Assembly: GCA_009746045.1 (NCBI GenBank)
Contig: RPFO01001639.1
Span: 1 to 64,000, forward strand
DNA from: Mesostigma viride
Taxonomy: Eukaryota; Streptophyta; Mesostigmatophyceae; Mesostigmatales; Mesostigmataceae
DNA length: 64,000 bases
Direction: 5' to 3'
This document shows positions 45,796 to 56,100 of the stretch, in pieces; position 1 is the stretch's first letter; every line of letters starts with the position of its first letter. Made by a program: the position numbers and the translations under genes. The notes beneath the pieces are model-generated. The model searched no databases. It was not told the DNA's origin and worked only from the letters and a program-made list of their open reading frames with translations.

Positions 45796-46596
45796 GATCA
45801 CCTAAGAAACCGCCAACAATCCCAATTGTGGTGGCGCATCCATCAAAGTGCGCGTCATGAGGCTAACGCGTTGCACGCAGCAAACGGCACACAGTGCCAT
45901 CTCCAGCGTCACGCCGGCAAAATTCTCAGAAACAAGGTATTTAATTAGCGGCCGAGAACAAACATCGTCTACTTGATTACTGCTGAGAGGTAAGCGGAAT
46001 TATAAATTAAGTATCTTAGAGCGAGCGTAAAAAATGGACGTCCTTCCCAAAAGCGAGAACCCCGTAACTCGAAGCCAAATGTTAATGACAACGAAAATAT
46101 TGGTAATAATGTGGGCTTTAGTTCAATCGAATCATTCAAGGCTTTTCCTAGGCATGGCGTTCCGGTAATTATTATACCAGGGGCAATATTACCAAGACGT
46201 GCTGTACATGTATTGCTCAAATGAGCACAGATGAGGAGCTGATTAATTAACTGCTGCGGTTCCATGGCGGTTCTGTCATATTTCAGCTCACATTTCTACC
46301 CGTAAGCGTGCATCTGTGTCGCCCAACCTCGTCCACAGACGTCCACTGCTGGCATCCTAATGCCTCGCAGATGCACAGATCCTTCGTGGCTCGTGCTGGA
46401 CTTGCTAGTTCGAGGATGGTACGGACATTGTATTTTTCTGACGGAAGAGCGCTTTACATTCGCAAGATTTTGTGATCCGTACTTCGAGGATTGTAGTTCG
46501 TACTCAGTTTATACTTTACAAGGAGGTGACGGCCGTTAGCCACGGTAAACCTTAAGGTTACAGTAGTGTGCTGGTGAACATCAGGGTAAAAGTTTG

Positions 46597-46658
46597 TTCC
46601 CGCCAAACGAAGCTTTGGCGCCAAGTTTGCTTGACCCGTGCGCGCGCGTTCGCCAAAA
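46597..46658. promoter_or_regulatory. Cluster of three E2F-like sites before ORC2
   Basis: TTCCCGCCAAA (46597-46607), TTTGGCGCCAA (46614-46624) and TTCGCCAAAA (46649-46658) match the E2F/DP consensus (TTTSSCGC, either strand), 224-285 nt before the ORC2 start. Replication-licensing genes are standard E2F targets in plants and animals. A perfect 16-bp palindrome, ATGCCCGCGCGGGCAT, follows at 46664-46679. The same region must also serve the RING gene transcribed the other way. Confidence 0.6.
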
Positions 46659-46881
46659 TACCCATGCCCGCGCGGGCATATTTGTGACCATGCCTTCACG
46701 CCTCCTTGACGCATTTCCATTCACGCATTTGGGCTCTCCATTCACGCATTTGCAAGGGTGTAATATATGTTGGCTAATCGCGTGCATAAGTATGCAAACA
46801 CCTACTTAGTTTTGTCTTCCAAGTATTCTATGTCCACGGTAAACCTCTCGACAGCCCGCTTGCTAATGGGAGCTGCTTAGA

Positions 46882-49800
46882 ATGGGGAAGCTAAGCACAG
46901 TTTTCAAGGCGCAAAAGCCCTCCAGAAGTTCGGTGAAACGCGCAGCCAATGCTATAAACAAAGACATCATATGTGTTCCTGCTTTCGATGTTAGAAAGCC
47001 CACCGCTCAGCCGGTTTCTGAACCTGAAAGGCGCTCCGCCGGGGCGCGGCAGTCTACCGAGCCAGTAGGTTTTTGTTCATATAACTGTCGCCCTTGTAAT
47101 CCGCCTAATGCCTTGCTCAGATCATTCCCATAATTCCCAAGTTGCGCGCCCACTTCTCGGGAAAGAAGCGGTAACTTCGATTGAATAGAACCTTCACTCG
47201 TTCTGCGTTTGCTGGGGACTCCATACCGTGTCATCCTGACGACAGCAGTCTGAGAATGCGACAAGCGCTAAGAAGAGGCGTGTTGGACGCCCGCTAGGCC
47301 GCAAGGCGCAGGAAACTAACCCGGAAGCTTCGCAGGAGACAAAACGTCAAGACAGGCTCGCCGAGGCCGCCACCCACCTGGACGCACCGGAAGGTGAAGC
47401 CGGATGCCCATTGGCTGAAGCGACCGATGCCGACGATGCCCAGGACGCGGACGGTGCCACCCAGCAGAGTGGGCCCCAGCAGGGAGCCGGCGGTGGCAGA
47501 CCGAGGCGCCATGCACAGAAGCATTTCAAGCTTGAGGACTTGGATCTACTCAGCGATGATGTCAGTGCGGTGGCGTGCTGTGGAGAAGAAATGACTTTCT
47601 GTCGAAATGCTGTTACTCTAGCCGCTTGTCTGTCATTGATCCGTAAAGTGGCGAGGTTGGTGTCATAGTGTGCACATCCATCGTGCCATGCTGCATGTCA
47701 GGCTTGCTGTAGCTGCATGTCTTAGTGGACTCCTACTGTAAACAGTGCCGAAGGGGAAAGCTGGCGTATGACTCCTTGGGTGTGTTGCATGCTAGCGTAC
47801 CCTGCATGCATGCCCCGCCCATGCACCACAACCACCCCCCATGCTTCATGGCATCCCCTAGCGCTTGATAGGCCTTGTCTGACCAGCTGTTAGATAGCCC
47901 ATTGCTAGTCAGGAGGCAGATTGACTCGGCCACAACATTCTTATGGGGATGGCTTGTGACACTGTGGGTAGTCAAGTCAGGCCTCAAGCCCGATTCAGGT
48001 TGGTAGCCAGTGCTGGGTTCAATCAGCGCCAAGTTCAGGTTGCTCCCGATTCGGGTTGCTACTCACGGGTATGGTGAAGTGTTCCTTGTCAGATGCGGTG
48101 TCTCATGACCCGGGGTACGCCGCTTGCCTGCTCCCCCCCCCCCCCCCACGCCCTTCCAGGTGGTGAAACAGGAGATGGAGGGAGCGGAGGCGCGCGTTGC
48201 CAGCATCGCCACTGTGTGCGACCTGACATCCGCCACGCAGCTGGATGCCGCGTTTGACATGTGGTACTCGGAGATCAGGTACGGCAAGGCACTAGAAAGA
48301 CCTATTCGTGGCCAAGGGTACTACAGACGCTTATTCGTGGTACTCGGAGATCAGGTTTGATAGGGGTTCACAGAATGGTATGGCTCTACAGAAGCACTTA
48401 GTAGCATGATAGGGCGGCCGAGGTTCCTGTTCTGGTACTCGGAGACCAGGTTTGATTGCCCCCACCCCACCCCACCCCACCCGCCGTCTTCCCACCCTGC
48501 CCCCCCCCCCTTTTGTGAGGGCCGGTGCCTTTTGTTTGCGTTCAGAGGTTGTCGCACATTCTACAACATGCGTACGCAATTGTGCAAGTGTGCAAGTGTG
48601 CAAGTGTGCAAGTGTGCAAGTGTGCAAGTGTGCAAGTGTGCAAGTGTGCAAGTGTGCAAGTGTGCAAGTGTGCAAGTGTGCAAGTGTGCAAGTGTGCAAA
48701 TGTGCAAGTGTGCAAATGTGCAAATGTGCAAATGTGCAAATGTGCAAATGTGCAAATGTTCAAGTGTGCAAGTGTGCAAATGTGCCACTGTGCCATTGTG
48801 CAAGTGTGCAAATGTGCCACTGTGCCATTGTGCAAGTGTGCAAATGATGCAAGTATGCAAATGAGTCCATTGTCAGGGGAAGAGCTCCCTCCGCAGCCGC
48901 CGGTGTATGTCCATGCACTTGCAAATGTGTATTGTGCGACCCACGACTCCATGGATCGCTTTTTGGGTGGGATACGCGCGACCATGTCAGCAAGGGGCCA
49001 CGGCCCAAGAGATGCTATCAATGAGGACGTGGCAGCAGCCAAGGTTTACACCCTGCCAGCCATCCTGTATGATTGGCGTTTAGGAAGTTACTGGCACAGT
49101 CTAAACCCTAAAACTCGACATCCTTTCCTTGCCCTCTCGCCCATGAGCTTCCCTTCATTCTTGATGTGGGTACCGACTTGTTTGCCGACGGTTCAGTCAC
49201 GGGCGCATGAATGTCTTGGCCACTAGTCGAGCGCTACCTGCGTATGCCTTGGTTGCATGCCTGTTTGCCGACAAAACATTTATGTTTTTGTTGCATGCGT
49301 GTCCCTATCAACTTGCCTCCCTTTCTATCTATCCTTTGCAGGGCCGGCTTCAACCTCCTGTTTGCGGGTCGCGGCTCCAAGAAAGCTCTCCTGGACAAGT
49401 TTGCAGCCGATAGGCTGCGGCGGGAGGCGGCGGTCGCAGTGGTGCATGGGTACCACCCGTCGACGACTCTCAAGAGTGTGCGTGCTAGGGCAGAAAGGGA
49501 ACAGAGCAGATATGATGAAGGGGTAGCACACAACGAGTAGCTATCCACAATGCTCAACTGTTTGCGTGCAAGGGAAAAAGGGAGTGGACCAGACAGAAGC
49601 GTGATGACGAGCCATCCGCCCCTCTCAGGAGGCTGAGTGCTGGGCAGGCACCGGTGGGATGTAGCAGGGCAGGTACAACTATGACACTACTCTACTTATA
49701 ATATAATTCTACTGCTGATGCGGCTCGATGGCATGCTTACGTTGATGCAGCGCGATGGCATGCTTACGTTGATGCAGCGCAATGGCATGCTCGGGTTGAT

Positions 49801-52090
49801 GCGGCTCGATGGCATGCTTACGTTGATGCGGCGCAATGGCGTGCTCGGGTTGATGCGGCTCGATGGCATGCTTACGTTGATGCGGCGCGATGGCACGCTT
49901 GGGTTGATGCGGCTCGATGGCATGCTTGGGTTGATGCGGCTCCATGGCACGCTTGGGTTGATGCGGCGCGATGGCATGCTCGGGTTGATGCGGCGCGATG
50001 GCATGCTTACATTGATGCAGAGCGATGGCATGCTCGGGTTGATGCGGCTCGATGGCATGCTTACGTTGATGCGGCGCGATGGCATGCTTACGTTGATGCG
50101 GCTTGATGGCATGCTTTGGATTGATGCGGCGCGATGGCATGCTTGGGTTGATGCGGCTCGGTGGCATGCTTACGTTGATGCGGCGCGATGGCACGCTCGG
50201 GTTGATGCGGATCGATGGCATGCTCGGGTTGATGCGGCGTGATGGCATGCTTGGGTTGGAGTAATCGCATCACTTATTAACCATGCTTTCCTGGCTAGGG
50301 TGCCTCTTCTGCTTTGTAAGATTTGGCAAAGCAAATGGGTACGCTAGCTAGAGAGGCATGCTCAAGCCACTTAGGTTTCTTCCGCTCGTTCAGTCTCCCC
50401 AAACTTTCTTTGGCACCCTGTTGTAATCTTTCTTCCTTCCTCCCCGCTCTCCCCTCCCCCTTCCTTATATCCTCGCGTTCTCTGATGCTTTTCTCTTCTC
50501 ACGCCCCAAGGCTGGTCTAATTTGGCTCCCCTTCTCTCCTCTTCTCCACCCCCCCCCGCCTACTTCCCACTATTCACCTCCATGCCCCTCCTGGGTTTTA
50601 ACAGACTCTGGGCACTGTGGTGGATGCCATTGCAAGCGTCTCGGAGGGCAAAGGCGCTGGCACCCACAGCAGCAGTGTGGCGGGCATGCTGGCGTACATC
50701 ACGAGGAGACGCGACCCGGCGCCGCCACCTGTCTACCTGCTCCTCCATAGCATCGACGGCAGCAACCTGCGCGGGCACGAGTGCCAGGTGGCGCTCAGCG
50801 CGGTGGCTGCGAGCAGCAACGTGCGCGTTGTGGCCTCCATCAACCACGTTAACGCATCCTTACGTGAGTTGTTGGATGGGCTTGCACCTCCTTGCTAGCT
50901 TGAGCGAGGTCCCTTTATGGAGGTCCCCTAATGTTGGGTACTTGTGCATGATCATCCATGCACCCCTGTCCGGTACAGCAGTATTGTCACCTTTCAAGTG
51001 TGGACCTTGGTTTCCCATCCCCATAAACACAGCTTCCGTCAAACCTCACTAACTTTCTCCGCTATCTTCCCCATGCTTCACGCCGCCTGCCCATCATCAC
51101 TGCCACCCGCCACGACCGTGATCGCTGCACATCGCCTGTGCAACCGCGACGCCTCATTGCTGCCATCGGCCACGTACCCGACCAGTGTGGGACGGCGACA
51201 CATGGTCCAACTTTGGCTGGCTGGGCCACACGGTCGACACGGGCATGCCCTACATTGCCGAGGGGGCGCACAGGCCACGCGCGCTCAAGCAGGAGGCCGG
51301 CGGCTGCCTCCACCGCAGCGCGCCCGTGGTGCTGCGCTCGCTCACACCCAGCGCGCAGAGGGTGTTCCGGACGCTAGCAGAGATGCAGCTGCGGGCCGAG
51401 GAACAAGGGGGGGCCAAGGGGGGCGCCGCGGAGGGTGGCAGTAATGCAAGCACAGGTACGTGGTTGGCTTTGTGGATGCCGCGTTTCTGAGCATGAACTT
51501 CCCCCGATTCGCTCCGGAGTATGAGATAGAACTAGCCAATCATGAGCTTCCACCCAACGTGACGCTGGTCTTGGGATCTGGTAGAAGACTGCAGAGGGTA
51601 TTGGTGCTTGGTTTTGCCATGCATGTGCTGCAAAGTATCGTGCCATACACAGCGCATAAACCTGATCAAGTTTCATATGCACGTTCATTGTAGTTTGGCG
51701 ATTGTAGGCTCTCCGTTCCTCTATGTAGCTTCTTGATATGTAGTGCCCTTGCCATCTTTTTGTTAGTTAGGCAAGGCCTCCCTATGCGTCTTTTCTAGAT
51801 GGGGCTTTACAAAACTATCTCCATCTCTATTGCTATCTATCTGTGCTGAACCATCGTCATGCTCTCACCCCCCAGGCATCAGCTTTACGGCCTGGTACAA
51901 CCGTTGCCGGCTCAGCTTCCTTGTCAGCAGCGAGCTGGCGCTGCGCTCGATGCTGACCGAGTTCAAGGACCATGCGCTGGTGACGGCTGCAGCAAGCAAC
52001 CAGCGGCACGGTGCTGGGGGCCAGCATGAGCTCCGTATTCCACTGCCTGCAGATGTGCTGCGCGGAATACTTGCTGGGATGGACCAGTAG
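46882..52090 (+). CDS. ORC2: Origin recognition complex subunit 2, seven exons, about 497 aa
   Basis: Exons: 46882-47064, 47249-47560, 48160-48278, 49342-49477, 50605-50863, 51186-51455, 51876-52090; all phases agree from exon 3 on, and the first two boundaries are less sure. An AT-hook-like KKRRVGRPLGRK (about residues 69-80) is followed by acidic and low-complexity sequence. The ORC2 core shows GFNLLFAGRGSKKALL (about 207-222), VVHGYHPSTTLKS, VYLLLHSIDGSNLR, VVASINHVNASL, FGWLGHTVDTGMPY and LRSLTPSAQRVFRTLAE. The C-terminal winged-helix part has WYNRCRLSFLVSSELALRSM and LTEFKDH. ORC2 is the ATPase-dead AAA+-like subunit that with ORC1-6 binds origins and loads MCM. Length fits the family (360-580 aa). 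Introns 3 and 4 hold minisatellites, and intron 3 has two copies of the exon 3 end. Confidence 0.92.
48336..48460 (+). repeat. Two copies of ORC2 exon 3 end inside intron 3
   Basis: GTGGTACTCGGAGATCAGGT at 48337-48356 and CTGGTACTCGGAGACCAGGT at 48432-48451 repeat the true exon end and donor GTGGTACTCGGAGATCAGGT at 48261-48280. Spacing is 76 and 95 nt. Confidence 0.9.
48581..48855 (+). repeat. 8-bp minisatellite in ORC2 intron 3
   Basis: About 33 units of TGTGCAAG, drifting to TGTGCAAA and TGTGCCAC toward the right end. The open frames across it are repeat artefacts. Confidence 0.9.
49712..50262 (+). repeat. 27-bp minisatellite in ORC2 intron 4
   Basis: About 20 units of the type TTGATGCGGCTCGATGGCAT GCTTACG, with two main ends (CTTACG and CTCGGG or CTTGGG) interspersed. 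It lies wholly inside the intron. Confidence 0.9.
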
Positions 52091-53120
52091 CTGGCGGCTG
52101 TCCTGTTGGGTGATCCTGGGCCCATGGCAAGCCTGTTAGACAAACTTGCTACAGAGCTAGATATCGCAATACCAAAACTTTTTATTGAATTATAAAAGCA
52201 GCTAGTGTCGCGAGCATGCTACTTTACGTCGCTACTCGCCACAGCCTGGCTGGCATAGGCTGGCATTATCAAAGCACGATCCCTGCCTCAGTGGGATACT
52301 CTGCAAGCTCAAGACACATGGCTATGCAAGCACGGCATAGCTATGTACGACAGGGCCCATATGCACTTGACTGAAGGTAAAGAAGAGATAGTGCTATGCC
52401 TCAGCAACCACCCTAGCTAAATGCCGAGCACCGTGCCGACCTTGATTCGTCACAACCATATCAAGGAGACAGGCCAGAAATCGGGAGAGTCAGGACCATG
52501 GTAGTCACAACCATATATTCATGATGCCTAGCATAACTTGATGGTTCCACGCTAGAGAGTTCACTACGTACGTGACAACTATGCCTGGACGACAACAGGA
52601 AGAAAGGGCAGGGGGGGGCCCACAATCAATCTACAATACCCATGCCAAATTTTATTACTTGAGGAGACGCCATTTCAACAAATACATGACAATTGATGCT
52701 CATTGTGAATGCGTTTCCACATGAAATCATTACCATTTCATGCCATTTGGTCACTGGTGCGCTTTCCGCGTGCACTTTTCATTACTAGATTGCTTAAATT
52801 TATTAAAATTTATTAACATTTATTAAAATTTATTCAAGTCGGGGTAAAATTGGCTGTTTTTGTCATAGTGTCATGCACTCGGAGGGTAAGCAAGTGAGAC
52901 AAGTTGTAGATTATTTACAATTGCACAACCCTCTCCACGACCCCGCGAGTTCTATTTATAGAACGAATTATAATTATTGCCAAAATTGTGCACAAGCCTG
53001 TGCACAACCCAACCAGTAATTCCCACTTGAACTTTGAATAGTCAAGTGAATGCTCCAGATGGAGACAGATGTACAGATCGATCTTTACAAATGTACACGA
53101 GTTCAGATCAAGTAAGCTAT
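52091..53120. other. Intergenic between convergent genes
   Basis: It holds the 3' flanks of ORC2 (plus) and the last large gene (minus), a TTTATTAAAA-type AT-rich repeat at 52795-52838, and a segment near 52470-52510 shared with 32100-32160. No gene is seen. Confidence 0.5.
53085..53089 (-). terminator. TGTAA poly(A)-like signal of the last large gene
   Basis: TGTAA on the minus strand, 32 nt past the stop codon at 53121. Confidence 0.45.
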
Positions 53121-56100
53121 CTAACTACCTACTAACAGGCGTTTCTTTACAGGTGCCCGTCCGCTGGGCTTCTTTACACCCCCCTCCCGCACATCTGCGC
53201 CAGCCTTCCCTTGAGGTTTTCGTTTGCCCTGCCCTGCGGCTTGGTCTCCCCCCTTCTCTTGGAGTCGTGGGGAAGATCTGGTCGCTGGGGAAGATCTGGT
53301 CGCCAGGTACCCCTTGTCCATCCACCACTCCAAATACGTTCCCTCAGGTGGCTTGAAACAGTTCCGCATCTCGTCTTGTTGTACCTTGAAAATTATGTTG
53401 GGCATCGTCCCCTTCTCCCCATTAATCCAGATTCCCTTTTCGTCACACCCTTCTGCCCAAAATTTAACGCACCACACGCCCGTTTTATCCACCTTTCGAA
53501 CGACTCCATGCACCAGGAACGTGTCGACGTGGAAATCAGGCATGTGTGCCAGCTTCATTGGGTCTGCATTGAGTTTAGCCACCGAATCAGCAGCCCACGT
53601 GGGCTTCCACAACGTATCAAGGCGCTGGAGTTGGTTCTTCCGATACTGGCAAAATTCACCGCCGTGCTTGCACAATACCGAAACCGGACATCCAACAGGC
53701 GAGCGGGGCACGACCCGTTTCCCCCCCCACACACCTTCCAGATTCTCCATCCACGGCTGCCAACTTGGTGGTGGCACTTTCTTGTCTAGTGGCTTGGGCT
53801 GGGTTGCGGTAACTGTGACACGTCTTTGTGGCGCTGGATCCTCCGGTTCCGATTCTTCCGATTCTTCCGAATCTTCCACAAACCCTTTGGGTGGGCCGGC
53901 ATGCATGACATCCTTTGGCGGCTCCTCTTCAGACTCGTCACCTGTGGGTGGGACAAGCAATGACGAGCGGCGCAATTAGTTATCATTACATTCGCAAATC
54001 AAACTTGGGAATATGCAAACATCATAATTTAACCGACCATATTCACTCAGATTAACTTACCCTTTGACAGATGACTAGCCGTTGCTCTTGATCGAACGTG
54101 CCCGCCAGGCGAAAGGAGCTTTTTGCAGTAGTCGACGGCACGCCCCAGCATCCCCCCCCCGACGCCCCCGAATTCCCCTTCGAGCCTCCCTCCCCTCCCC
54201 CCCCTCCTTCCCCCCTTCCCCCGATGCGCCGGTCGACCCGCCCCCCTCTCCGCCCTTCGACCCGCCCCCTCTCCGCCCTTTGACCCGCCCCCCTCTCCAC
54301 CCTTCGACCCGCCCCCCTCTCCGCCCTTGGACCCGCCCCCCTCTCCGCCCTTTGACCCGCCCCCCTCTCCACCCTTCTCTCCGCCCCCCTCTCCGCCCTT
54401 CGACCCGCCCCCCTCTCCGCCCCCCTCTCCGCCCTTCTCTCCGCCCCCCTCTCCGTCCTTCGACCCCCTCCCCTCTCCGCCCTTCGACCCGCCCCCTCTC
54501 CGCCCTTCGACCCGCCCCCCTCTCCGCCCTTCGACCCGCCCCCCTCTCCGTCGTTCGACCCCCCCCCTCTCCGCCCTTCGACCCGCCCCCTCTCCGCCCT
54601 TCGAACCCCCCCCTCTCCGTCCTTCGACCCGCCCCCCTTATCACCACCCTCATTCCCGCCCCCCTCATCACCGCCGTCACCATCATCACCAACCTCCTCC
54701 CCATCATCACCCCCCTGTGACCCGACATCCTCATCATCCCCCTCCGGCCGAACGCCGCCATCATGAGGGTAGGGCGTCCCCATTGAGACGTCTTCGGCCG
54801 CGGGGGTCTCCGAGGCGGCGCGCTTCCGGCGTTTCTTTTTGGTGCCAGCGCCTGCCGTCTCCAGCTGACGCTTCTGGGCTGCACCCGCAATTTCCTTGCC
54901 CGAACGGCCGTTGGGATTGGAAATATCCTCCCCCTGTGGCCGCTTCCCAAGTACCTTCAGAAGGACCTTAAACCCATCCACCTGCTCCTTTGACCCAATG
55001 AAGATCACGGGTGGGTTGAAGAATCCCGTGAAATCGCTTAGGTACGACGACCAGTCGTCCTTCACACCATTGAAATCTCCACAATCCTTCGCCGCCTTCC
55101 AGTCCCTTTTCTCCACCCACGAACCCGTTCGACCCTTCAACAATTCCTCATCATTCCACAGCTTGGCGTGATGTTCCAAATTCAGCAGCACTACCCCATT
55201 CTTGATATCTGGCTGGTTCAACCCCTTCCTCTTCGCAACAAATTCGAACCCCTCCATTGCATTAAGTACCACTTGAGCCAACCGTGTCGGCCCATCGCTT
55301 TTCTCCCACGCGAAAGTCTTCATCATGAACTCACAGGTCTCTTCCCCGTCAGACGTGTAAACTTTCTTAGAAATCCACGGGCCCTGCTGCTCGATTTCGG
55401 ATGCCATCTCCTCCGACCCAAACTTCCGCGGGGGTTCCCGCTTCTCCCCCCCTTTTTTTGGCGACCCGACTGGACGTCCTCTGCCTCGGCATGTTCGGCT
55501 TGGCCTTCCTCCGGCACAGCCCCCGTCACCACCACAGCCCCCGCCACAGGCTGTACGGGTTGGGGCACCACAGCCTGTTCGGTTGGGGGTTCGGGCGCAA
55601 TCAGGACCCACCATTTCGTTTCCTCCTTGTGGGTCGTCCAAAAATCCGTCCTCTCCAGCAGTGCAAGTGGGAAGGTGGAATCGTCCCTCCCCGTTGGCCT
55701 GATAACCGCCCTTATTCTCTTGGCAGCTACAGCGACCGTATCGACCACCCTCTGAAGGGCGCTGTCGGATTCCGAAGGCTGCATCGGCAACCAGCCGAGG
55801 TCGCGTGGTTCGGGGTATTTCCCCAAATCGCGGTTGTAGATCATGAAAAGCTGGACCATCACCTCGCAGAAGATCTTGGCCATGTATGTCAAGTCATACA
55901 AGCACTGAGGAGGAACGTGTTTGGCCTTCACGGTTGCCATGATAGACGGCCAGAATCGAAAGCGGGCTAGACTCCTCCACCCTTCCTGTTTGATCCCCCC
56001 CCCTTCCTCATCACCCTTCCCTCCCCGTCCAGCTTGTCCGCTGCCACGATGTCCAGAAACTCTGCAAGCTCCTTGGCCAGCTTGTCCTCAATCGGTATTC

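Noticed and set aside
49696-50273. Repetitive frames such as MPSSRINPS and MRLDGMLTL
   Set aside because: Translations of the 27-bp minisatellite within ORC2 intron 4.
54075-54950. Collagen-like or Arg/Gly-rich proteins on the minus strand
   Set aside because: Alternative-frame readings of the 24-bp minisatellite in exon C.
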